From the NCBI RefSeq assembly GCF_000003815.2, contig NC_049991.1, positions 19,789,375 through 19,853,374 on the forward strand: a stretch of DNA of 64,000 nt. The letters run 5' to 3'. This stretch comes from Branchiostoma floridae. Taxonomy: Eukaryota > Chordata > Leptocardii > Amphioxiformes > Branchiostomatidae. Below the pieces are notes generated by a model. That model had not been told where the DNA came from, made no database searches, and saw only the letters and a program-made list of their open reading frames with translations. The translations under genes and the position numbers were made by a program. The stretch's first letter is position 1. Every line of letters begins with the position of its first letter. Shown here one piece after another: positions 55,173 through 64,000 of this stretch.

Positions 55173-55390
55173 TAACGCTAGTTCACCTCTATCAGCAGGG
55201 TAACCTATATTCGCTGTGTTTGCCAACATGGTATTAAGGGATATCAACTGGATGGCAGTGGTTTCAAGTTGTAATATGTTCAAAATATTGTAGTTTGAAA
55301 CTGCCGTCCGTCGACTTCATATACCTAAATACCCATTTCTGAACGAAACGGATATAGGTTACCCTGCGGTTAAAGGTGAACTAGCGTTAT
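55173..55390. mobile_element. M4 foldback element
   Basis: Outer TAACGCTAGTTCACCTC and GTGAACTAGCGTTA; inner GGTAACCTATATTCG and CGGATATAGGTTACC. The most complete copy of M4 in the window. Confidence 0.88.
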
Positions 55391-56278
55391 AACGAAGAAG
55401 AAGAAAACTAAATTTTATGAATGAAATCCATTCTGCGGCAAGACTACAAACTTTAAGAAAACGACTACGTAACCACGAACGTGTACATGCTCTAAGCGCA
55501 CAAATGCAGTGACTGTTGTTGCAGACGACTTTATATCTTTCTGTCGAGATAGTTTTTCTAACATTCTTACTTGTCTATTTACCGAAACAATTCGTCTTAC
55601 AAGTATATGGGATCTGAATGCACGAGACAACTATGATGTGTTGAAGGCCAGAAAATGTAATTTACCGAAAGAGAAATGCCCACAAAGTGCCAGGTAATCG
55701 TGTTGATGTGGTCAGAATTGTTTCCAAAGTGTCCAAGTGCTTGACGATTTCTAGGACTTGCTGTGACGATTCTTCGTCTTTGTTCCTTCATCTATTCATA
55801 AAAGCTAAAATCGGCCAGTAGACCGCTTTTCACTGAGGTCATGAGGGAGGTAAGGGTCAGATAAAATATAAGAGGGTTACAGATTACATCAAGTCCTAAT
55901 AGATCTATCGACATTTACCATTACATATACATAGTGCAAAACGTATAGTAGAGCGAAGGCTCAGGGTTCGAAGTCTGTGTCCATTCGTTTTGAAAATTTT
56001 ACTTCAGCAGTAATCCGGCTGCCTTGTGGATGAAATATGCTCCCATCAATGACTCTATACAGTTTCAAACGTACCCAGTTGTATTCAGTATTTTACTGTT
56101 GAAGATAAAAATATGACACACACAATATCAACAGCACGCAGATTCTGTGACGAAACATTGAAAGGAATGCACACAACTACAAACTTCCACTAGTTTTGCG
56201 CAGGTCTTATCGTACATACTAAACCCTTTGTAACCACATACAAAAAACCACCCTTCAATCAATAATAATAATAATAAT
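55391..56278. other. No gene seen
   Basis: I see no motif here apart from an (ATA)n run at 56264-56278, which is the tail of the adjacent 5S-SINE read on the - strand. Confidence 0.5.
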
Positions 56279-56535
56279 CATCTGGTGTATTTTGCCAGCC
56301 AGTAGGTACCCCAAGTATGAGTAATGAGGCTGTTTAACGTGGTCAAGGCACCTCCTCGAGCACGGGACCCCCGTTTTACGTCCCTCCCGGAAGACGATTT
56401 CGTGGAAAGCTTCATGAGGCTACAGCAATCCGGACGTCTTTGGTTGGTCCCCCATCCAAGCATTATCCGGACCGCGCGTTGCTTAACTTCCGAGATCGAG
56501 GGATCGGGTGTACCAACGCGCCACGCGGCCGTCAC
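56279..56535 (-). mobile_element. 5S-rRNA-derived SINE, copy 2
   Basis: Nearly identical to 41301-41555, with the 5S box C-like CTCGGAAGTTAAGC and GCTTGGATGGGGGACC, and a TTATTATTATT-type tail. Confidence 0.9.
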
Positions 56536-56539
56536 ATGG

Positions 56540-57500
56540 TATCTTGGACTACCCAAACCATTTGCTAACTTTCTGTGAATTGTTTGTTATTGTTATTTTA
56601 TTTGTCTTTGTCAGTGTAATCTTTTTTTGAGAGGTGGTGTTAATATTAGCATGCTGCTAGAGTGTATCACCTCTCTGCCCTGTACTAAACTCTGTTGATC
56701 AATAAAAACAATAAAGACTAAACTAAAAGGAAATAGAAGCTGGTTGGATCAATTGGACTGCGGTAATACCAGATGACCAACGCAGAAAGAGATATATAAC
56801 AACAGAAGCTGGCGTCTGGGAATGATTATAGTCAAAGTCACTGCACGGGCGAGTTCCGAAATACCGGAACGGTCACCAGCCTAGCGTGCCGCGTGACATA
56901 ACCGAGAGTGGCTCCAAAACTTACCGGAAAACACACGTACCTTCAAATTTTCGATGGCTATCAGTCCATTTTTTTTAGGTACGCGTGTTTACCTTTCAAA
57001 AACTGCTTGATGAAAATTCTACTAACTGTGTACATAAGTGACTAATGAATCTCTTCAACGTTACCACACTTACTTCAATAGTTCTTCCTTAGACTTCCTT
57101 ATTTTCTTACCCCCAGCGACAGCGCTGCGAACTAACATTTGACAGAGCTGCTTCCTTTTGTAATTGTAAACTAGCCCGCCAATTCAACCTTAGGGCTGCC
57201 ATCAGAGGCTTGTAGCTTTTATTTCATCATCAGGGCGACTTATGTATTATTGGTTTGGCTGCTCAGCACGCACTGCCTTAGCTGCGCAACTAGTCTGTGT
57301 CTATCACGAAGGATAGCCCTGCTGACAAAACAGAGACAATACAAGTGGAATTGACTAGGACAGGATACTTCAATCAATCAATCAATCAATCAATCGATAA
57401 CAGGTACAATAAAAATAACTTTTGAATATACATGGTGTACGATTGCTCAACGTACAGAACAGGATAGGATAAAAAAAAAGCGAAACTTAGTAACAAATGG
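56540..57500. other. No gene seen
   Basis: Only a LINE-like tail (CAATAAAAACAATAAAG near 56700) and an (AATC)n run at 57370-57394, the latter probably a LINE tail on the - strand. Confidence 0.45.
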
Positions 57501-57504
57501 TTAG

Positions 57505-57640
57505 ACCCTCTTTCCACTGGGACGGCGCTCTCGCCGCTCTCTCTCTCTCCCTGCGACCTAAATTTTGACAGATCGCTCAACGAATTGTATAGAAAGGAAA
57601 CGAGTCTTTTTACACATTTTCTTTTATTCTAATATATACT
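57505..57640 (+). mobile_element. MITE family M3, truncated copy
   Basis: Left end CCCTCTTTCCACTGGGAC and GACAGATCGCTCAACGAATT match copy 2; the right half is missing. Confidence 0.8.
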
Positions 57641-57811
57641 CCAGGAAGAGTACTTATGTATCACTAATAGAGATCTAAATGAACAATAGAAAACCAAGTT
57701 GCCCAATGTGCAGCTGCTTAGAATGATTTATACAGTATGGTTACAGATTTTTTTTTTTTGGAAACGGACGAAACGCGCGAGTGCCATCCGTGTTATCAAG
57801 TCAGTGTGTCA

Positions 57812-57910
57812 GTGTAGCATAAAATAGTATCAAATTCAAAACGCTGGTAGCCACACACACTGCCAGCTTTTGATACTATCTTATGCTACCGTAGGATCTG
57901 CTTGGAGATT
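57812..57910. mobile_element. MITE family M2, copy 3 (left-truncated)
   Basis: GCATAAAATAGTATCAAA and its complement TTTGATACTATCTTATGC, ending GGATCTGCTTGGAGATT. Confidence 0.8.
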
Positions 57911-58069
57911 AGCCTTGCGTATCTGATCGCGAGTTTTACTTGGAAATGGCCGGCCGGCGGTTACTGGAGCCGGCTGGTTTCACTCAGAGTTGCAGGTCAC
58001 CCTGACCCTGCCGCGGAGACTTTGACCCGCTTCTGGACTAAACTCCACCAGACTGACTACGCTGGCCAG

Positions 58070-58632
58070 TAGGGCTGGGTACAGCACGTCACCGGAACGT
58101 ACTGCGCCTGCGCGAACCCTGGTGGTTTGGGGCTTGGTTTGGTCAACGTTGCATTGAAATCCCGCTTGTTGCACAGTATATGTTAGAGACAAAACCGGGG
58201 GTTTAGCAAGGTTTAGCAGCACGTCACCGGAACGCACTGCGCCTGCGCGAAAAGTATAGACATGCTAAACCTTGCTAAACCCCCGGTTTACTAAAGGGCC
58301 GCATTTAAGAAAGTACGTGCGTATATAAGGGTAAAATCCCGTGTACGTTTTACATGAAACCATGTATCTAACATATACTGTGCAACAAGCGGGATTTCAA
58401 TGCAACGTTGACCAAACCAAGCCCCAAAACATCAGGGTTCGCGCAGGCGCAGTACGTTCCGGTGACGTGCTAGGTTTAGCATGTCTATACTTTTCGCGCA
58501 GGCGCAGTACGTTCCGGTGACGTGCTGCTGGGTACCGATACAGTGTTTCGTTACAAATCGTTTTTTCTCATTGGACCGGTCCAGAAAAACCGGACCTGAA
58601 AAAATTTGGTGAACCGACTGGAAATAAATTGA
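58070..58632 (+). mobile_element. hAT-like MITE, copy 3 (interrupted and right-truncated)
   Basis: Starts TAGGGCTGGGTA at 58070, is interrupted at 58082, resumes CTGGGTACCGATACAG at 58528, and follows copy 2 (TTGGACCGGTCCAGAAAA) before breaking off near 58632. Confidence 0.85.
58082..58527. mobile_element. Compound palindromic element inside a hAT-like MITE
   Basis: Outer ends are CAGCACGTCACCGGAACGTA and complement. Four copies of this end occur: facing right at 58083 and about 58217, facing left at about 58470 and 58526, with two different inner continuations that pair crosswise. GCTGGGTAC is repeated at the junctions (58074-58082 and 58527-58535). Confidence 0.85.
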
Positions 58633-59627
58633 TTATATATATATAGTTTATTGCACAACAGTTGTACGGGGAACAAAGTAAGGCATCTACATAACTACAG
58701 TTCTATCTAACTAATACAGAAGTTGTAGTGTGGGATAAGTTTCTTACAGTTATTGGAGGCTTTTACAATCATTGGAGGAATTTCTAATGTCTAAACCTTC
58801 TTTGATATATTTTCCTATATCTGTCATGCAGGGATTGTCACATGTCATGATGTATGTACACGTTTGCGGGGTTGCCGGTATAGGCAAAGAACAAGAGCGA
58901 CACACAACAAACATGTTTCGCCGTGAACGGCTTCCTCAGTGTTGTGGACTGGAATGTTTCGTGTCGGTTCGAATAAAGTTCCTAAACGGGGAACATGCGG
59001 CTCTAGTGTCTTTTCTGAAGATGTGGCGTAAGTGTGAACGGTTGGCTTGAGGTTGTCCTTCTCCACATATGATACACTGGACCTTGATTCGTTTGTATTT
59101 CTCTACGTGTCACTCCCACCGAAGCATTGGCAAGGATACAAAGTCCTTGTCAGAAGTAATGTTTTTCCCCAAGAACATCTCAACTCCCAGAACACTTGGC
59201 ATGGCTGTGCAGGTGTTTGGGTGTTCACAATCTGCTTCTGTTTAGGCGGCATTCCAGAATCGTGTGGCCATCTTGAACTTGGACTTCTTCCACGGTAATT
59301 AAGTCTCCTCGAGGTCTAAATTTAGCAACGGCCGCGCTAATTTTAGCCCGACGACGTCTTTGATCGGTGACTTGAGTAACCTGCGAGATCACCGAGCACG
59401 CAACTGGGTTGGAAGCGATACGTGGGGGAGGGGGGCGGGAGACGCAGCCCACGAACTTCTCAGCGAGAGGCTCGTGTCCGGAAGGCTTCAGTGGGAGGGA
59501 CCACCTATGTAGCTTGGGCGTGTTTTTCCGGGAGATTTTTATTGTGAGAGTTGGCAAGCTCCCGGTTTTGGAAAATTGGTATATCTTGTAGCACACACGT
59601 ACACAAACACACGTACACACACTCACT

Positions 59628-59659
<32 letters not shown>

Positions 59660-60541
59660 CAGAAAGACAAACACACACACACACACACACATACATACAT
59701 ACGTGTACACATACACACACACACACCGCACATACATACCCACACACACATACTTATACCAACACATACTTTCACTTAATATTCAAAGTGTGATAAAAAA
59801 ATAAGCCAAAGGCACTTTTCGCAAACATCTTTTAAAAACACTTCTTCACCTTGTTGCCAGATTACCAACTAACTATCATATTATTTGAAGTAGACTGTTT
59901 TACTTCTCTCGAATACACGAAGACATGCAGCGCCTTTACCGGCGGCTATGTGAACTGCAGAATTTTGTGGGATTTCTCTACTTACAGGTAGTCGGTAAAC
60001 ACCGAGAAACAATCATACAGTTTCTGTTTTTTTATTTGGTGACCTTATCTTTTTTTTTACAATAATCAATAGATCGATCAACCCATCAATCAATTAATCA
60101 ATCAATCAAATGGTTTATTGATAAAAGAAGGGTATAGCAATCAAAAGGCTAAATTGTTTCGTGCTTTACATGAATCTCTGCAATAGAAATCTTAATCCAA
60201 CATTTATACCGTTACTGAATCTTGTAGTGCGAAATATGTATAGAATAACTAGCTTGCTGTATGTATCTCTTCATCGGTTTTCATAAGGTTTTGCAAAGTG
60301 AATATTCGATTTCTCTTTAAAAAGAATGTTATTAATTTTGATCTATTTATCAGAAAATGTGACAAATGAATTTCACAGATTGTACAGTGATTACAACTTA
60401 CTTTGACTTTTTCTCAGTTTTTTCAACTCACTTCGACATTGTTGATTAGATATCTTATCTTGTGGAAATCCAAATCTTTTTGATAAAAATTATAATTACA
60501 AAGTATGACAGTATACAAAAATCCAACATCGGGGTCAAAGG
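58633..60541. other. Region 3' of the Jagged-like gene
   Basis: Contains a - strand LINE tail (58633-58680, GTTTATTGCACAACAG), an AC microsatellite (59595-59765) and a (ATCA)n tail with TGGTTTATTGATAAAAG near 60075-60130. No gene is evident; it may include the 3' UTR of the Jagged-like gene. Confidence 0.5.
59595..59765. repeat. (AC)n microsatellite
   Basis: About 170 bp of AC-rich repeats; frames through it are artefacts. Confidence 0.95.
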
Positions 60542-60701
60542 TTAGCAATCAGCTCCGTTCAGCTCCAATTCTAAGGCCGGGTTGTCGCGCCCCTTCGTCT
60601 CGACAGGGGGCGCTGTTTTCTCGAACACCTCTCCGTACAGCGGGTTCTCGAACTTGACGTCATTGTCGGGCACGGAGAACGTCACGTGGTCGCGCACATT
60701 C
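60542..60701 (-). CDS. JAG: Jagged-like last exon: cytoplasmic tail
   Basis: Encodes NVRDHVTFSVPDNDVKF, then ENPLYGEVFEK, and ends LELELNGADC before TAA at 60544-60542. FENPLY is an NPxY-type motif. Confidence 0.78.
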
Positions 60702-63700
60702 CTGGAAAAGTCGAAAAATCGGACGGATTAAACGTTTTCTTAAAGGGTTTTGTTCAGCGCAAGGTCATTTGACCACTTCTAGGCAATGTCACAATGAGCT
60801 AAGTTGATGAAAGGTGGCATTTTCTTTTTATGGTGAACACTGGTTTCGAAAGCTTGAAAATTGTCCACAGGGCCGGGTAAGGTGAAACATGGTCAGGGCA
60901 TGGGGCCACCGTGCACTTATTCTCATCCTTGAACAATAATGGCAATGAAAACATCATTGAGATGGCGACGATTGTTACAGTCTTACTAGAGGCGAACATC
61001 AGACAAGCCAAGCATGGGAAGGAATTGACTGGACAGTGGAAAAAGATGAAGAAAGACTGAATGCAGCAACAGGACTCTTCAAAGACATTGGGTGATGATA
61101 ATGGTGTGGCCTTACGGTGTTTCCCGGAGCCTCTGTGGTCCCTGCCGCATCCTCCTCACACAGAACGCGCCAGCCACCAGCAGAACCAGGAAACCCAGGG
61201 AACAGAGGACGGCCACGATGATGGTCACTGTGTTGTCATCTGCGATAGAATAAACCTTGTTAGAAGTTAGAAGACATTGGAGTTCACCATATTGGATCTA
61301 CTGACTTTATCAACATGGCTGCTTCGTATCATATATCGTCAAAAGAACGCGTAAACGTACCGATTGCAACATGGCCGCTATGTATCATATATCGTAAAAA
61401 GTAACATGCAGACGTACTGACATTTACTTGCAGACCCCATGATCTTATCGGGACTGAGGGTAGGCAGCCTGATGTGATGAGACAAGCCGTTAGAGTTTGG
61501 GTTCACCATATTGGATATTTTGATTCCATCAACATGGCTGCAACATATCATATATCGTAAAAAGAACATGCAGATGCACTGACCTTTATTTGCAGGCCCC
61601 ACGACCTTCTCAGGACTAAGGGTAGGCAGTCAAACGTGGTGAAAAACGCTAGTGGAGTTCGGGCTCGCCATCTTGGATCTTCTGATTCTACCAACAAGGC
61701 TGCTACGTATCATATATCGAAAAAGAATCTACAGACGTACTGACCTTTATTTGCAGGTCCCACGACCTTCTCAGGACTAAGGGTAGGCAGTCTGACGTGG
61801 TGAAAAACGCTGGTGGAGTTCGGGTTCGCCATCTCGGCCTTGATGTGATCCAAGAGATCCCCACCAGCGACTACCGCCGTCAGACTCTGCTCTGTCTCCT
61901 TATCCGTTTCCTAGGCAACGGCAAGGCGTGTGGAGGTCAATCTGATTCTCTATGCATATTTGTAATTTCAATTGTTTTTGTACGTTTTCATTCGATACAT
62001 AGAAGGTTTTAGTATGTCAATTCATAGTTTCATACTAGTCTTAGTAAACGACAATGGAATAAATGTTGGGAATTACCGCCACATTTTCGGCTGAACCCCA
62101 TCATTCAGTAATGTTGGATTTCAGCCGAAACTTTGAGGGTAAGTCTCAATTTATTCCAGCGTTGTTTCCTTCTTCTTCTTCGTTCAAGCGCCAAACCTCA
62201 TTATGTTGAGGACTCTATAGGCACTAGGGAAGGGGGTCATTTTCTAGGTGCAGGTTTGTGGGGCTGATTTGTGGCTGGTGGTTTCTTCCCTTTGTCTATA
62301 CTACTGGATGGTAATTTTAGCTTTAGGTGTAATACTTTATTTCGGTAATCACTTTTTCCTAGGTCAAATTTAAGCGCCGACTCCGCTCAGTTGAGTGCGT
62401 ACAAAGAGCTTCCTCAATCCTCAATTTTCTATTAACGTTACAACAGAAATGAGGAGAACATGTTAGAAAACCATGCTATATTTTTTCATCACTAAAATGT
62501 CCGATCAAAAAGTTTATGGCCGGGGTTGGTAAGTCTTGCTCGGTTGATCGGGTAACCGAAAATATAACATTTTCCTATACGGCTACAAAGATTCCCCATG
62601 TACCAATGAGAGTGTGATGTAGGCGTCCGGTCCGTCCCACCCCGTCAGCTCACAGCGGATCCACATCCCATGGTGCACCACGAAAGGGTCAAACAAGGTC
62701 AGGGACCGGACTACGTCACAGAAATGCTCCAACGTCATACCCTGCACAAGACGACAAAAATGTATCGATTGATAAACCAGTGTTATCAATAAATAGAACC
62801 AGAACTCTAAACCAAGAATTATGACGTCCAGCCCTTTAAGATAAAACAAAGTTGTTTTTTATCACTAAGACTGTAAATTGTGGAATTTGGAATTGGAATC
62901 TATCTAATCAAGAATTACAAAATACACAGTAGATATAATTGGAAGTATATGTACAATTTGGAAGTAGATAAACATTGCTTAACGTTAACTGTGACAGCTA
63001 GGCTGTTCGATGCAATTCCACAAGAATGTCTACATAAAAACGAAAACTACGGTTTCTTTGATACTTTTTCATAACTTCGTCAACTTTTGGTGTTTTTATT
63101 TGTAGCCAGTCAATTTTACCAACATGCAACAAAAATAACTCCTACATCGTTTATGTTGTCAGTTTCCAAGTAGAATCCCAGCCTCGTACAATCGGCGCTG
63201 TACAGTTCTCCGTTGGGCAGACAGGTGGCGCTGCTGACAGGGGTAGAGCAGTGCCCGACGCTCTTGTCGCAGGGTTCCGACAGGCAGGGCGACAGAGCGC
63301 ACTCTTTGTCGCCCTGGCAACCGGACAGGCACTCCCCGTTGTCAGGGCAACCGGCTGTTCCGTCATAGGGACACTCGGGTGGACCGCACCACATCTGCAA
63401 AAGGGGGTTGATTAAGGTAGGTGTGAATCATACACATCAAGTGGGGTGTTAATGTACTCTTGCTACCATCTTCAATATTTTTTTTTCATATTTTAAAAAA
63501 GTAAAGAAACTAATCAACTGCCCTAACGCCAGATCATTTTTATCCGAGGGGTAACCTATATCCGTTTTATTATTGTACGAAACAGGGTACATGTATTTAG
63601 GGATATCAAGTCGACGGACGATGGTTTCGAACTGCAATATATTGCAATTTAAAACCGTTGGCTTGATACCCATAAATACCCTGTTTCGGATTACCGCACA

Positions 63701-64000
63701 GATAAAGGTGAACTAGCTATAGCCCTACCTTGGCACACCACACCTGTCCGTCTGAACAGGTACATGTGTTACAGTCCGACTCCCAGATACCCTTACCTTT
63801 GCGCACCACACCTGTCCGTCTGAGCAGGTACAGGTGTTACAGTCCGACTCCCAGATACCCTTACCTTTGCGCACCACACCTGTCCGTCTGAGCAGGTACA
63901 GGTGTTACAGTCCGCCTCCCAGATACCCTTACCTTTGCGCACCACACCTGTCCGTCTGAGCAGGTACAGGTGTTACAGTCCGCCTCCCAGATGGAGCTGT
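60542..64000 (-). CDS. JAG: Jagged/Serrate-type Notch ligand, 3' part (partial)
   Basis: A single-pass ligand acting on Notch of a neighbouring cell. Visible exons: 64000-63933 (partial), 63394-63146, 62741-62604, 61910-61745, 61239-61116, 60701-60542; all phases join. They encode the VWC end (DCNTCTCSDGQVWC), the Cys-rich stretch from WCGPPEC, a juxtamembrane region, a transmembrane helix (TIIVAVLCSLGFLVLLVAG) with RRMR stop, and a tail of about 66 residues ending NGADC. The order and cysteine spacing match the Jagged C-terminal ectodomain, including the step where DGMTLEHFC aligns with a Gly-Thr...Cys region. The DSL and EGF part lies beyond the window. The tail is shorter than in human JAG1, lacks its PDZ-type end and carries FENPLYG. 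Naming a paralogue is not possible. Confidence 0.8.
61116..61239 (-). CDS. JAG: Jagged-like exon: transmembrane helix
   Basis: Encodes DDNT, a hydrophobic run of about 24 residues and RRMRQGPQRLRETP. Acceptor CTATCGCAG, donor GTAAG. Confidence 0.85.
61273..61744 (-). pseudogene. Tandem decayed copies of a Jagged-like exon end
   Basis: With a period of 161-162 bp, the last 80-90 bp of the exon above (NPNST..LPTLSPEK..GPANK and its donor GTCAGT) recur. The middle copy (about 61680-61580) has an in-frame TGA at the VRLP position; the next (about 61510-61418) reads NPNSNGLSHHIRLPTLSPDK without stop; a fourth is only a stub near 61280. Confidence 0.85.
61745..61910 (-). CDS. JAG: Jagged-like exon: juxtamembrane region
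   Basis: Encodes ETDKETEQSLTAVVAGGDLL to VVGPANK; acceptor GCCTAG, donor GTCAGT. It is the only complete copy of three to four. Confidence 0.78.
62604..62741 (-). CDS. JAG: Jagged-like exon: Cys-containing juxtamembrane region
   Basis: Encodes GMTLEHFCDVVRSLTLF and RCELTGWDGPDAYITLSL; acceptor CTTGTGCAG, donor GTACAT (weak). Phase 0 at both ends. Confidence 0.8.
63146..63394 (-). CDS. JAG: Jagged-like exon: cysteine-rich region after VWC
   Basis: Encodes MWCGPPECPYDGTAGC to CTRLGFYLETDNIND with 16 cysteines; acceptor TTTTGCAG, donor GTAGGA. The KxWCGP junction with the previous exon is as in vertebrate Jagged proteins. Confidence 0.85.
63524..63722. mobile_element. M4 foldback element in a Jagged-like intron
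   Basis: GGGATATCAAGTCGACGG with complement, GGTAACCTATATCCG, and outer TAACGCC/AACTAGCTATAG. Confidence 0.85.
63728..63932 (-). pseudogene. Three extra tandem copies of a Jagged-like VWC exon end
   Basis: Exact 68-bp spacing (63737, 63805, 63873, 63941). Each copy encodes CNTCTCSDGQVWCAK in its own frame and ends with a donor (GTAAGG three times, GTAGGG in the last). No acceptor-like sequence lies between copies, and 68 is not a multiple of 3. Confidence 0.9.
63933..64000 (-). CDS. JAG: Jagged-like exon: end of VWC module (runs off the window)
   Basis: Encodes SSIWEADCNTCTCSDGQVWC then AK and the donor GTAAGG at 63932. This is the VWC pattern W..DCN.C.C.DG seen just before WCG in Jagged proteins. 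The exon start lies outside the window. Confidence 0.82.

Noticed and set aside
63728..63932. Several VWC modules in tandem in the protein
   Set aside because: The 68-bp period shifts the frame between copies and no acceptors separate them, so they cannot be read as consecutive modules.

Overview
The window looks like chordate genomic DNA, most probably from an amphioxus (Branchiostoma). The genes are intron-rich with GT/AG splice sites, the non-coding DNA is packed with many small inverted-repeat elements, tRNA- and 5S-rRNA-derived SINEs and 5'-truncated LINE ends, and the proteins are animal ones. The species call is inference; the gene calls below rest on translated motifs and on splice phases that join correctly.

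Layout. A complete mitochondrial thioredoxin gene (TXN2-like, + strand, 3 exons) lies at 2655-4552, preceded by decayed tandem copies of its presequence. Two complete three-exon CYP2-clan cytochrome P450 genes lie on the - strand, at 7865-15904 (510 aa) and 29554-34309 (505 aa), each with a TATA box a short way upstream. They share exon structure and intron phases and are tandem paralogues. The last 3.5 kb (60542 to beyond the window end, - strand) hold the 3' part of a Jagged/Serrate-type Notch ligand: the end of the VWC module, the cysteine-rich juxtamembrane region, the transmembrane helix and a short cytoplasmic tail.

Between the P450 genes lie two mobile elements joined head to tail (18177-23962 and 23966-25968). 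They have near-identical ends, different interiors, no terminal inverted repeats, and the same TAT at all three junctions. The larger one contains three minisatellite arrays whose units are built of hairpins. From about 34.5 to 60.5 kb I see no host gene; the region is a layered set of SINEs, LINE 3' ends, hAT-like and Tc1-like MITEs, foldback elements and microsatellites. Several insertions there can be read precisely from target-site duplications, and two have an uninterrupted relative elsewhere in the window.

Three themes stand out. First, tandem duplications that copy an exon edge together with its splice site recur in TXN2, in P450 gene B and twice in the Jagged-like gene. Second, a 132-bp tract in exon 1 of the two P450s is almost identical although the rest of the genes is much more diverged, which suggests gene conversion. 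Third, the head-to-tail element pair with hairpin minisatellites is the best candidate here for an undescribed mobile system.
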